From assembly GCF_002994745.2 (NCBI RefSeq), contig NW_020126837.1:124001-188000 (forward strand): a stretch of 64,000 nt of DNA, in the 5' to 3' direction. The position numbers and the translations under genes are program-made. A model generated the notes under the pieces. It made no database searches, was not told the DNA's origin, and was given only the letters and a program-made list of their open reading frames with translations. This DNA comes from Rosa chinensis (taxonomy: Eukaryota > Streptophyta > Magnoliopsida > Rosales > Rosaceae). How positions within the stretch are numbered: the first letter of the stretch is position 1; each line of letters opens with the position of its first letter. Shown in pieces: positions 37,720 to 49,830 of the stretch.

Positions 37720-40002
37720 TGATGCGCCTGAAAGGCAAGCGCGCAATTTAACCCTGAAATTATCGTTAGTAGTATAAGCAAATAGGGATCGTTCTATTCC
37801 GGGGATTGAGGGTACACATGTCAATGTAGGACAAACAAACAATTAAAAATAAAACAAAGTATAATATTTACAAAGATATTCACAAGTACAAACATTATTT
37901 ACGAAAAGGGGGGAGATTTTGTTTTTGGGTTTTGAAAATAAATTAAGTTTACAAAACAATTAAAATGCAAAAACATAAATACAAAGATGGAATGAGAGAA
38001 CAAAGATCAAAATCGAAACATATGATTAAAATTGACTCAAACCCTAATATTGTTCATCTAAGTCATGAGAAAGGAGAGGGTACACCTGTCATTATCAAAC
38101 AATTAAACAATTAAAATTAAAACAAAGTATAATATTCACAAATATATTCACAAGTATAAACATTATTTACGAAAAAGGGGGAATTTTGTTTTTGATTTTC
38201 GAAAATTAACCTAAGTAAAGAAAACAAATAAAATGCAAAAACATAAAAACACAAATGGAATGAGAGAACAAAGATCAAAACCGAAACTTATGATTGAAAT
38301 TGACTCAAACCCTAATATCATTCATCTAAGTCATGAGAAAGGAGTTGATCATGTGAAACATTCGAAAGCAAATGAATTCCCATTTTTTACTTTTCAATGC
38401 TAATTAACCTAAGCGAAAGCACCTAGATTAATCCTATCAAACATGCAATCAAACCCTAGAAAGCTAGTCAATCATGTCATGTTTAACGCATTACACATAG
38501 AGAAAGGCTATCAACTCAAGTGTACAACTTAGTATGGAAAAGTCCACCTAATTGCAATCCTCGTTAATTAAATTCGATCTTTGTACAAAACCTTTACTAC
38601 TTTGATTCAAGTTTACACAAAACGAAAAGTCGATTTCATGTTCTTAAACCTAGCACCAATTATATCGAAACCCTAAGTGTTTGCAACCACATAAGATTAA
38701 AATACAAAAGTTATCTATAACGCAAATTTAATTAAACAAACCCACATAAGCAACTCTCGAATTACAATAATATGAATCTGAAAATTCTCAATTAATCATA
38801 AAAATTCCAGAAATTAATATTTGTTCAAACACATATGTCAACTAGTTCATAACCAACGAAATTCAAAGCAAAGGTTACAAAGGAGAATCGGATTACACCG
38901 TGAGATGGGGATGGTGATGAACGATTGATGTGGTGGTCTCTTGAATCTCGAAAGCAAGCTTCAAGGTTGGAGATGGATGATGGATGCTCACGGCTATGCT
39001 TCTTCTCCTTTGGCCTTGCTTGAACTCGTGGAGATGACTAGAGGATGGAGAAACTCACGGCTATGCTAAGAAGATTTTCTGATTTTTTTTCTAAAGTGTA
39101 AATTGTATGGGGGAGAGGAACCTTTGACGTTGAGAAAGGGGGAGTTTTATATAGGAGCATGGCTAGGGTTCACAAAGCAATCAGAATTTTCCACATAGCT
39201 TCAACCAATGATAATTCGCCAAGTAAGCTTGTGATGTGGTCCAACCAATCATAGAATGCCAAGTAAGCCTTGTGATGTGTTCCAACCAATCATAATTCTC
39301 TAAAATACCTCCCTAATATTTAATTGCCGAATTTCCTTGAAATTATTCTGATTTTCTTCATGAATTTCGGCCAACATTCCTTTAGGGAATTTAGGGATGA
39401 ATCTAGACGCCTTTTTAGCTTTTCCTTGGTGCACACATATTTTCCTTCCATAAATATCTCCCTTGAATCTCTCTTGGCGTCATCTCCTTGATTATTTCTG
39501 ATTTTCACGTTGGCAATCACATCAAATTATTCCTCCAACAATATTTCTTTCCATAAAAGTCTCCCAAGAAAATCTCTCCTTGAAATCCTCAATCAATCAT
39601 CTTCAATTCCCACGTTGTGACCTTGTTTTTCCTTAAGTATTACACGGCAAATTTAATTCCCAAGGAAAATGTATTTTCCTTTTTTAAAAACTCTTCCTTG
39701 AATCCCTCCTTGCCATGTCATCTTCATGAAACTTGTCGTTCCATTTATGAACTCAATTCAGCTTATTTATTCCAAAAACCTGAAAATAGAAGCTTTCTAA
39801 AATAAGAAATGGAAACTTTCTTAAACTAAAATGGAAACTTTCTAAAAATGGAAAATAGAAACTACAAAACGGAAACTTTCTACAATTAGGAACTTTCCCA
39901 ATCAAAGAATGGAAACTTCCCTAAACAGAGTTTTAATAAGGAAATAACGCAAGAAATGTAGGGAAATAACAGTTAAAACGTCGCATTAAAATGCTCCTAT
40001 CA
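37720..40002 (-). repeat. E4 5' LTR
   Basis: 2283 bp. Tandem duplication at 37809-38076 and 38077-38344. TATA box (minus strand CTATATAAAA) near 39146-39154. Confidence 0.95.
39146..39154 (-). promoter_or_regulatory. E4 promoter TATA box
   Basis: TATATAAAA-type box on the minus strand in the 5' LTR, at the same place as in E1 and E5. Confidence 0.55.
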
Positions 40003-40007
40003 AGTGT

Positions 40008-40476
40008 CACCAAAATGAGTCCTCCCTCTCACTTACCTCTTAATCTGGCCATCTAGCCTTCTGAAACAAAGGAAAGCGACTTATGTCTAGACGACTATCC
40101 CTAGATCGTATCTCACCAATAGTAGTGGTTTCTATTGGGCTCGACTTACAACTTGTAATCAATTGAGATATTAACTTTATTTTGTAAAGATAATAAGATA
40201 CTTGAACATAACCTCCACTTGTAAATTGTGTTGTTTTGTACATTTTATACTTGTATAAACTTCTTACGTGGTTTATTTGTGAAAAGATTGTGGATAGTTT
40301 GTAATTTATACTCTCTTTATACTTGTATAAATCATTAATAGTAAAGTCGTGAATAGGAACTTGTGAATAGTGACTCGTGAATAGTAACATTGATGTATAA
40401 ATCACTAATTTGTAATTAGTTTACTTTATACGTTGCTAACTTCTTGGAATTTTGATGATGTTCAGGATTCCTATGA
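40008..40476 (+). other. E3 leader, second part
   Basis: Resumes after the E4 insertion and leads to the gag ATG. Ends with GATGATGTTCAGGATTCC before ATG, the acceptor-like end of the possible leader intron. No frame of note. Confidence 0.8.
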
Positions 40477-42039
40477 ATGACCGAGCCTTTTAGACCCTCT
40501 ACACTAAAGGAAATTGAAGCAAGGCTCGCTCGTTTGAAGGGTCCTTCACTCCTTGAGTTCACAAGCCCTTCTCCTTCAACATACAAAGAGTACACATTTA
40601 ACGAGCAAGGGAAGAGGACCTACTGTTCTGAGGAGTCTACATCACCTACACCAAGTCCATCTCCGCCTTCACGTTCACCTTCACCTGTGGTTTCGTCCAA
40701 CTCTACACCACCTTCACCACCACCTGAAGAAGTCGAAGAAGAGAGAATGGCATCTATTAGGGAACTCTCCACCGCAACTGTTGAAGGAGGACCCCCTACA
40801 GGCATAGTATACCCTGCCCCTGCAGCTGGAAGACAGGCAGAGTTCGAGCTTAAGAGTGGATTGTTGCACAAGCTCCCTATCTTCCATGGCCTCAATATGG
40901 AGGATGCTAACAAGCACGTACGAGAATTCCAATCTGTTTGTGCAAACATGCAACCACAAGGGGCGGATGAAAACCTTCTTAAGATGAGAGCATTTCCATT
41001 CTCTCTAGCTGATAGAGCCAAGGATTGGCTATACGAGCTTCCTGCAGGTCGTATCACATCATGGGAAACAATGAGAAAGGCCTTCTTGGAGAAATACTTC
41101 CCAGCTTCAAAGGTCATCACACTTAGGAAGAAGCTTAGTGGAATAGAGCAAGCCCATGATGAGTCATATGCTGCGTACTATGAGAGGTTCAACTCCCTAC
41201 TTGCACAGTGTCCTCAACATCAGATGAAGGATGAGACCCTACTTACATGTTTCTACGAAGGACTCTTACCCTTGGAAAGGCAAATGTTGGATGCTGCAGC
41301 TGGTGGAGCTTTTGTGGATAAGTCACCTGCGGTTGGGAGGGAACTTATAGCTAATCGTGCCCTAAACTCCCAACAGTATGAGGGTGTGAGACAACCCACT
41401 CGTAGGGTAAATGAGGTGAGCACTAGTCCTGCCATTGCGGATCAATTGAGCAAACTCACCCTTCTTGTGAACAAGGTGGCGACTACTCAAGGCCATGGAG
41501 GACCCTCTGCTTGTGGGGTATGCTTTACTCAAGGACATCCTACGGATCAATGTCCTCAACTGAGTGAGAATGGTGGTTGGGAATCTGTGAATGCTATAGG
41601 AGGCTATCAAGGGAACCAAGGGGGTCCCCCACGTCCAAGGTATGATCCATATTCGAATACCTATAACCCTGGATGGAGGGACCACCCCAACTTCAAGTGG
41701 ACCAACAATGAAAATGTTCAAAACCCTCTTGGTGGAAATTTCCAACGTCCTCAAGGACCTCCCTATCAAAGACCTTACATGCCTCCTCAACACAATGTAG
41801 GGAATCCCAATTCTCACTATGATAAGACGATAGAGGCATTGACTAATTCCACTCAAGCATTGACTAGTGCCACACAGACTTTGCTTCAAGGACAACAGAC
41901 CAATGCCAAGGACATTGCAGAGCTCAAGAAGCAAATGGGACAAGTGGTGGACTTCATGACCAAGTTTCATGAGAGTGGTAAGCTTCCGAGCAACACAATT
42001 CAAAACCCAAAGGGAAGCTTTGAAGGTTCCACCAACTGA
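40477..42039 (+). CDS. Gag protein of gag-only element E3
   Basis: An intact 520-codon frame. It begins [10 protein letters not shown] like E2 and matches the E2 Gag over almost its full length: Pro/Ser-rich N-terminus, Gag core (about 124-299), a CCHC knuckle at C346-C349-H354-C359, and an Asn/Gln/Pro-rich segment. It ends shortly after the segment equal to E2 residues 500-515, with a short novel tail (GSFEGSTN) and a stop. The next recognisable element sequence is the post-pol hairpin about 45 bases later, so all of pol is cleanly missing. Many differences from E2 look synonymous or conservative and the frame is open, which suggests a maintained Gag rather than a recent wreck. It would form particles or bind RNA; enzymes must come from elsewhere (inference). 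Confidence 0.92.
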   Translation: MTEPFRPSTLKEIEARLARLKGPSLLEFTSPSPSTYKEYTFNEQGKRTYCSEESTSPTPSPSPPSRSPSPVVSSNSTPPSPPPEEVEEERMASIRELSTATVEGGPPTGIVYPAPAAGRQAEFELKSGLLHKLPIFHGLNMEDANKHVREFQSVCANMQPQGADENLLKMRAFPFSLADRAKDWLYELPAGRITSWETMRKAFLEKYFPASKVITLRKKLSGIEQAHDESYAAYYERFNSLLAQCPQHQMKDETLLTCFYEGLLPLERQMLDAAAGGAFVDKSPAVGRELIANRALNSQQYEGVRQPTRRVNEVSTSPAIADQLSKLTLLVNKVATTQGHGGPSACGVCFTQGHPTDQCPQLSENGGWESVNAIGGYQGNQGGPPRPRYDPYSNTYNPGWRDHPNFKWTNNENVQNPLGGNFQRPQGPPYQRPYMPPQHNVGNPNSHYDKTIEALTNSTQALTSATQTLLQGQQTNAKDIAELKKQMGQVVDFMTKFHESGKLPSNTIQNPKGSFEGSTN

Positions 42040-42082
42040 GGAGAAGAGGAAACCACGTCTAGGCTGAGAAGACGTTAAAACC

Positions 42083-42106
42083 AAGCGCTACTTGGGAGGC
42101 AACCCA
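42083..42106 (+). other. Post-pol hairpin motif in E3
   Basis: AAGCGCTACTTGGGAGGCAA then CCCA. The inner stem is kept; the outer stem seen in E2, E4 and E5 is lost. Confidence 0.6.
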
Positions 42107-42875
42107 TGCAAATCAGATTTGCTTTCTTTATCCTTATCTTTTATTTTTCGTTTTTGCTTTTTGAATTTAGTATTATTTTCGTAAATTTCTACCTATATAC
42201 TTAAGTGTTTCATTGTATGCTTATTCTTGATTACATTGAGGACAATGCAATATTTAAGTGTGGGGGAAGGGATTTACACTTTTATTTTGAGTCATATATG
42301 GAAAAATACAAAAAAAAATTGAAAAATGTCAAAAATAAAAAAATTTACGTTGCTTTTGTTTTTGTTTGAGTCTTAGGATGCCCTTTCAACTGTCTAGGAT
42401 GATTCTATATCTCTGAAATCATGATTAAAAGAGGATCACAAAATTGAGATGATTTAAAAATGGTATTCTTTGGTTAATTGAGATATATGAAAAATATATG
42501 CCTTGTAGTGGATATGGATTTCGAAACTTTGGTACAGAATATGAGCATGTTAAGATGAGTGTTGATTCATATAAACCCATGTGAGATAATTGAGCCCATG
42601 TCCCTTTTTCTTGGAGTGAATCGAAAATATATATTCTTAATTTCTTGGCGATGTTTTGATGATCTCATTATTCTTTCATCTTGATTGACTACTTGCCATA
42701 GATTAAGTTTGATGGACTAGAGAATGCTAGAATTCACTCTTGTGCTTGTTGAGACGTTATATCAATACATGGCCCTGATTCTGGAAAGGATAGAGGCATC
42801 CAAGGAATTACCACCATTGCCATATAAACTTGTGTCCCCATTTGTGCCCGTCGAGGGACTCCCCTAGATAAGCCC
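42107..42875 (+). other. E3 3' non-coding region, first part
   Basis: Homologous to the E2 3' non-coding region. Interrupted by E5 and resumes at 49831-50934. No coding frame supported. Confidence 0.8.
42871..42875. repeat. Target-site duplication (AGCCC) of E5, left copy
   Basis: AGCCC at 42871-42875 and 49826-49830; the uninterrupted phrase is in E2 near 16130 on the other strand. Confidence 0.97.
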
Positions 42876-44875
42876 TGATAGGAGCATTTTAATGCGACGT
42901 TTTAACTGTTATTTCCCTATATTTTCTGCGTTATTTCCTTAATAAAACTCTGTTTAGGAAAGTTTCCATTCTTCGAATGGGAAAGTTCCTAATTGTAGAA
43001 AGTTTCCGTTTTGTAGTTTCTATTTTCCATTTTTAGAAAGTTTCCATTTTAGTTTAAGAAAGTTTCCATTTCTTATTTTAGAAAGCTTCTATTTTCAGGT
43101 TTTTGGAATAAATAAGCTGAATTGAGTTCATAAATGGAACGAGAAGTTTCATGAAGATGACATGGCAAGGAGAGAATCAAGGAAGAGTTTTTTTTAAAAA
43201 AGGAAAATATATTTTCCTTGGGGATTAAATTTGCCGTGTAATACTTAAGGAAAAACAAGGTGACAACGTGGGAATTGAAGATGATTGATTGAGGATTTCA
43301 AGGAGAGATTTTCTTGGGAGACTTTTATGGAAAGAAATATTGTTGGAGGAATAATTTGGTGTGATTGCCAACGTGAAAATCAGAAATAATCAAGGAGATG
43401 ACGCCAAGAGAGATTCGAGGGAGATATTTATGGAAGGAAAATATGTGTGCACCAAGGAAAAGCTAAAAAGGCGTCTAGATTCATCCCTAAATTCCCTAAA
43501 GGAATGTTGGCTGAAATTCATGAAGAAAATCAGAATAATTTCAAGGAAATTCGGCAATTAAATATTAGGGAGGTATTTTAGAGAATTATGATTGGTTGGA
43601 ACACATCACAAGGCTTACTTGGCATTCTATGATTGGTTGGACCACATCACAAGCTTACTTGGCGAATTATCATTGGTTGAAGCTATGTGGAAAATTCTGA
43701 TTGCTTTGTGAACCCTAGCCATGCTCCTATATAAAACTCCCCCTTTCTCAACGTCAAGAGGTCCTCTCTCTCCATACAATTTACACTTTAGAAAAAAATC
43801 AGAAAATCTTCTTAGCATAGCCGTGAGTTTCTCCATCCTCTAGTCATCTCCACGAGTTCAAGCAAGGCCAAGGGAGAAGAAGCATAGCCGTGAGCATCCA
43901 TCATCCATCTCCAACCTTGAAGCTTGCTTTCGAGATTCAAGAGACCACCACATCAATCGTTCATCACCATCTCCATCTCACGGTGTAATCCGATTCTCCT
44001 TTGTAACCTTTGCTTTGAATTTCGTTGGTTATGAACTAGTTGACATATGTGTTTGAACAAATATTAATTTCTAGAATTTTTATGATTAATTGAGAATTTT
44101 CAGATTCATATTATTGTGATTCGAGAGTTGCTTATGTGGGTTTGTTTAATTAAATTTGCGTTATAGATAACTTTTGTATTTTAATCTTATGTGGTTGCAA
44201 ACACTTAGGGTTTTGATATAATTGGTGCTAGGTTTAAGAACATGAAATCGACTTTTCGTTTTGTGTAAACTTGAATCAAAGTAGTAAAGGTTTTGTACAA
44301 AGATCGAATTTAATTAACGAGGATTGCAATTAGGTGGACTTTTCCATACTAAGTTGTACACTTGAGTTGATAGCCTTTCTCTATGTGTAATGCGTTAAAC
44401 ATGACATGATTGACTAGCTTTCTAGGGTTTGATTGCATGTTTGATAGGATTAATCTAGGTGCTTTCGCTTAGGTTAATTAGCATTGAAAAGTAAAAAATG
44501 GGAATTCATTTGCTTTCGAATGTTTCACATGATCAACTCCTTTCTCATGACTTAGATGAACAATATTAGGGTTTGAGTCAATTTTAATCATAAGTTTCGG
44601 TTTTGATCTTTGTTCTCTCATTCCATTCGTATTTTATGTTTTTGCATTTTAATTGTTTTGTTAACTTAGTTTTATTTTCGAAAAACCAAAAACAAAATCC
44701 CCCTTTTCGTGTACAATGTTTATAGTTGTGAATATTATACTTTGTTTTAATTTTAATTTTTAATTGTTTGACAATGACAGGTGTACCCTCAATCCCCGGT
44801 TAGAACGATCCCTATTTATTATGTACTACTAATGACATTTCAGGGTTAAATTATGCGCTTGCTTTAGGCGCATCA
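42876..44875 (+). repeat. E5 5' LTR
   Basis: 2000 bp, terminal stem ATGCGC/GCGCAT. Nearly the same sequence as E1. Confidence 0.95.
43728..43736 (+). promoter_or_regulatory. E5 promoter TATA box
   Basis: TATATAAAA followed by CTCCCCCTTTCTCAACG. Confidence 0.6.
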
Positions 44876-44880
44876 ATTTT

Positions 44881-44898
44881 TGGCGCCGTTGCCGGGGA
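44881..44898 (+). promoter_or_regulatory. E5 primer-binding site (tRNA-Asp)
   Basis: TGGCGCCGTTGCCGGGGA, 5 nt after the LTR. Confidence 0.95.
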
Positions 44899-47815
44899 TT
44901 GAAAAATCATTTGTCATATTGTGAATATTTGTTTTGTTTATATGTTGTGTTCGAAAAAAAAAAAATTTGACTTGTTAATTGTTCATAATTTGTTAGTTAA
45001 TTAGTTAATTAATTACTTAGGTTGTTATTTATATTATTGAATACGAATTTTAATTGTGAGTTGTAAATTAAAGAAGTAATAGGTGAAGTCGTGTTTATTA
45101 ATATTGGCCTAAACCCCTTATTGGTACCTAGTCCAGGTCCCTTAAGGTTGAGGGCGGCCTTTATTAACATTCATTGAACTGTCTTCACACTTAGGATCTT
45201 TTTCATCCAAGTAAGTATAGCCTATGTGGGATGGTGTCTAGGAAGGGGACAACGCTCATGACAGGTTCTTAAATCCAGAAGTGCTTACAAATGGGCCTAA
45301 ACCACAATGTGGGAGTAGCTCATGCCAAAATGGATTCTACCTCTCGTGGTCGCCCTCCCCTACCTGGCCATTTCAGTAAGGTTGCCCAAAGGATGTAGGA
45401 GAGACTTGGTGTCTAGACGACTATACTTGGGCCGCACGTCCTCTTGATTTACCGCTTGGAATTTAATTTGATATCAATGATATATATAACAAACGAAAAT
45501 ATTGTGATTCACTAAGGTATATTGGATTAAACATAGTCTTGAAAAGGGTAGCTGTTTCAGTCCCATTGCACATCGAGACTCCCTGTTCCCGTACCTAAGT
45601 GTTGAAAATAATTGTAAAGGAAAGGAAAGAATGTAAATATTGTAAGTATTTTCGTACAAAGAAAGAAAAGAAAAAAAAAAAAAAAAAACACTTGTGTAAA
45701 TATTTTTCGTGTTTTTTTTTTTTACTCACTTGTGTACTTAACTTGTGTCTTATGTACTGACTTGTTAACTTGTGTACTTAACTTGTTAATATTACTTGTA
45801 GTTTGTAATTCACTAACTTGTTATACTTGTTTATATTTTTTTTTTTGTATTTCTTTGTTAATTATAGTCACTAACTTTATTTAATGGAGGTACCGTCTGG
45901 CTGAAAGACGTTAAATTCAAGCGCTGCTTGGGAGGCAACCGAATTCAGAAGCAGCTGTGAAGGAGTCTTCAATAACACAGATTTGCTTTCTCTTTCGCTA
46001 TTTCTTTTACTTTATAATTTTCTCCTTTATTTTTGTAGTCTTTTCATAAATTCCATTCCTATATGCTTAATTGTTTCATTGCATGCTTATGATTGATTAC
46101 ATTGAGGACAATGCAATATTTAAGTGTGGGGAAGGGATTTACACTTTTATCTTGAGTCATATATTGAAAAATACAAAAAAATTGAAAAATGTCAAAAATT
46201 TAAAAATTTTCGTTGCTTTTGTTTTTGTTTTGAGTCTTAGGATGCCCTTTCAACTGTCTAGGATGATTCTATATCTCTGAAATCATGATTAAAGAGGATC
46301 ACAAGATTGAGATGATTTTAAATGGTATTCTTTGGTTAATTGAGATATATGAAAAATGTGTGCCTTGTAGTGGATATGGATTTCGTGACCTTGGTACAGA
46401 ATATGAGCATGTTAAGATGAGTTTTGATTCATAAAAGCCCATGTGAGATATTTGAGCCATGTCCTTTTTCTTGGAGAGAAATGAAAATATATTCTTAATT
46501 TCTTGGCGAAGTTTTCATGATCTCATTATTCTTCATTTGATTGACTGCTTGCCATAGATTAAGTTTGATGGACTAGAGAATGCTAGAATTCGCTCTTGTG
46601 CTTGTTGAGACTTTATCAATACATGTCCCTGATTCTGGAAAGGACAGAGGCACCCTAGGAATTACCACCATTGCCATATAAGCCTGTGTCCCTTTGTGCC
46701 CGTCGTGGGACTCCCCTAGTTAACCCTTTGAGCCTACATTAAGCCTTTTCTTTCATACCCTTAAAATCCTTAACCCTAAACCTTAGTATATTACACTTCT
46801 ACCCTTTGTTCTAGAAACTTAGTGGAGCTAATTTTGGGACTTTACTTAAGGATTTGGCATTGAGAATGAAGATTGAGAAGAGGTGAAAGTTCAAGTGTGG
46901 GGGTAGACTTGTCCATGAAAGAAAAAAAAAAATGTGAAAGCCAAAAAAAAAAAAAAAGAAAAAAGAAAAGAAAAGATGTGTACGGCTAAAAGAAAGAAAA
47001 CTGTTTATGGATTTTAGTCCCCATACTTAGTGATTTTGGAGTTTACTTTGAACTGAAGGCCCATTACAGAAAATATGGCCTTTGTCCAATTCACTAGAGT
47101 TCAAAGGAAGTTTAGAGTGAAGATTGGGCCCAACATGAAGACATTAGGCCCTTTTATGATCACCCCTAGGGAAAGTGACGTTTTTACAATGCTTGCTGGA
47201 ATTTCTTGAAGTCTCTACATTACATGTGCTCTGCTAGGTTTTTAGGACACTTTGATAAATCCTTACCTTTCGTTTCTTAAACCTTGAGCCTTAGCCCCAT
47301 TACAACCCTTGAGAAGACCTTCTTGATCCTTAAGATGGACAGCCCTGATGTGGAGATGAGTTACAAGAGTTGAACATATGGCTTGGGTCCATCTGTGCAA
47401 GTAGTTGGTACCTTTCAGAGATCTTTAAAAGAAAAATATACATGTGCTTTCGTTTCATATATATGTGATATACTTGCTATCTTTCACATATACTTGAGTG
47501 TATAAGCTTTTAAGCATTGCCTTGAATTCTGAGAGAAGAAAGAGTGGATATGCCTTGTGAGGATTGAATCAAACTTGTTTGAAACATGCTTACAGAACCC
47601 ATCACCATTGTTACAACCAGTCCTACTTGTGTAGTGTAAATTATGTGTTTCAATTAACTCTCGAATGCTTAAACATTGATTCTTGGTGGAGTGCTAATCT
47701 TGGTGTTGTGAAAGTAAGAGATTGTGAGACAAAAAGTTGAAGGGCAATAGAGTCATTGTTTGTGTTGAGTCTTAGTTGAGTCTTTGTGTGATTTTGCTAA
47801 GGGACTAGCAAAAGC
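44899..47815 (+). other. E5 internal region, non-coding
   Basis: Leader with one module (about 45085-45325), an A/T-run zone (45660-45850), hairpin motif (45919-45940) and 3' non-coding region. The second leader module, gag and pol are absent. No supported frame. Confidence 0.85.
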
Positions 47816-47831
47816 TAAGTGTGGGGGAATT
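47816..47831 (+). promoter_or_regulatory. E5 polypurine tract
   Basis: TAAGTGTGGGGGAATT next to the 3' LTR. Confidence 0.9.
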
Positions 47832-49825
47832 TGATAGGAGCATTTTAATGCGACGTTTTAACTGTTATTTCCCTATATTTTCTGCGTTATTTCCTTAATA
47901 AAACTCTGTTTAGGAAAGTTTCCATTCTTCGAATGGGAAAGTTCCTAATTGTAGAAAGTTTCCGTTTTGTAGTTTCTATTTTCCATTTTTAGAAAGTTTC
48001 CATTTTAGTTTAAGAAAGTTTCCATTTCTTATTTTAGAAAGCTTCTATTTTCAGGTTTTGGAATAAATAAGCTGAATTGAGTTCATAAATGGAACGAGAA
48101 GTTCATGAAGATGACATGGCAAGGAGAGAATCAAGGAAGAGTTTTTTTTAAAAAAGGAAAATATATTTTCCTTGGGATTAAATTGCCGTGTAATACTTAA
48201 GGAAAAACAAGGTGACAACGTGGGAATTGAAGATGATTGATTGAGGATTTCAAGGAGAGATTTTCTTGGGAGACTTTTATGGAAAGAAATATTGTTGGAG
48301 GAATAATTTGGTGTGATTGCCAACGTGAAAATCAGAAATAATCAAGGAGATGACGCCAAGAGAGATTCGAGGGAGATATTTATGGAAGGAAAATATGTGT
48401 GCACCAAGGAAAGCTAAAAGGCGTCTAGATTCATCCCTAAATTCCCTAAAGGAATGTTGGCTGAAATTCATGAAGAAAATCAGAATAATTTCAAGGAAAT
48501 TCGGCAATTAAATATTAGGGAGGTATTTTAGAGAATTATGATTGGTTGGAACACATCACAAGGCTTACTTGGCATTCTATGATTGGTTGGACCACATCAC
48601 AAGCTTACTTGGCGAATTATCATTGGTTGAAGCTATGTGGAAAATTCTGATTGCTTTGTGAACCCTAGCCATGCTCCTATATAAACTCCCCTTTCTCAAC
48701 GTCAAGAGGTCCTCTCTCTCCATACAATTTACACTTTAGAAAAAAATCAGAAAATCTTCTTAGCATAGCTGTGAGTTTCTCCATCCTCTAGTCATCTCCA
48801 CGAGTTCAAGCAAGGCCAAGGGAGAAGAAGCATAGCCGTGAGCATCCATCATCCATCTCCAACCTTGAAGCTTGCTTTCGAGATTCAAGAGACCACCACA
48901 TCAATCGTTCATCACCATCTCCATCTCACGGTGTAATCCGATTCTCCTTTGTAACCTTTGCTTTGAATTTCGTTGGTTATGAACTAGTTGACATATGTGT
49001 TTGAACAAATATTAATTTCTAGAATTTTTATGATTAATTGAGAATTTTCAGATTCATATTATTGTGATTCGAGAGTTGCTTATGTGGGTTTGTTTAATTA
49101 AATTTGCGTTATAGATAACTTTTGTATTTTAATCTTATGTGGTTGCAACACTTAGGGTTTTGATATAATTGGTGCTAGGTTTAAGAACATGAAATCGACT
49201 TTTCGTTTTGTGTAAACTTGAATCAAAGTAGTAAAGGTTTTGTACAAAGATCGAATTTAATTAACGAGGATTGCAATTAGGTGGACTTTTCCATACTAAG
49301 TTGTACACTTGAGTTGATAGCCTTTCTCTATGTGTAATGCGTTAAACATGACATGATTGACTAGCTTTCTAGGGTTTGATTGCATGTTTGATAGGATTAA
49401 TCTAGGTGCTTTCGCTTAGGTTAATTAGCATTGAAAAGTAAAAAATGGGAATTCATTTGCTTTCGAATGTTTCACATGATCAACTCCTTTCTCATGACTT
49501 AGATGAACAATATTAGGGTTTGAGTCAATTTTAATCATAAGTTTCGGTTTTGATCTTTGTTCTCTCATTCCATTCGTATTTTATGTTTTTGCATTTTAAT
49601 TGTTTTGTTAACTTAGTTTTATTTTCGAAAAACCAAAAACAAAATCCCCCCTTTTCGTGTACAATGTTTATAGTTGTGAATATTATACTTTGTTTTAATT
49701 TTAATTTTTTAATTGTTTGACAATGACAGGTGTACCCTCAATCCCCGGTTAGAACGATCCCTATTTATTATGTACTACTAATGACATTTCAGGGTTAAAT
49801 TATGCGCTTGCTTTTAGGCGCATCA
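47832..49825 (+). repeat. E5 3' LTR
   Basis: 1994 bp, same as the 5' LTR apart from about eight small length changes and one clear substitution (AGCCGTG to AGCTGTG near 48770). Confidence 0.95.
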
Positions 49826-49830
49826 AGCCC

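Larger units (their letters stand above)
32352..40002 (-). mobile_element. E4: non-coding LARD-type Athila derivative inside E3
   Basis: 7651 bp on the minus strand with two LTRs (32352-34629 and 37720-40002), primer site, polypurine tract and about 3.1 kb of internal DNA without gag or pol. The leader's first module is joined directly to the sequence that follows the pol stop in E2 (AATGGAGGTAC). The LTRs show about six substitutions and a few one-base length changes by eye, so insertion is recent. Same internal junction as E5. Must have been mobilised by proteins from another element (inference). Confidence 0.95.
42876..49825 (+). mobile_element. E5: non-coding LARD-type Athila derivative inside E3
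   Basis: 6950 bp, plus strand: LTRs 42876-44875 and 47832-49825, primer site, leader, post-pol hairpin, 3' non-coding region and polypurine tract. No gag or pol. The internal junction TTTAATGGAGGTAC matches E4, so both descend from one deleted ancestor, yet the E5 LTR lacks the E4 tandem duplication. LTRs are near-identical, most differences being single-base losses in runs in the 3' LTR. Confidence 0.95.
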
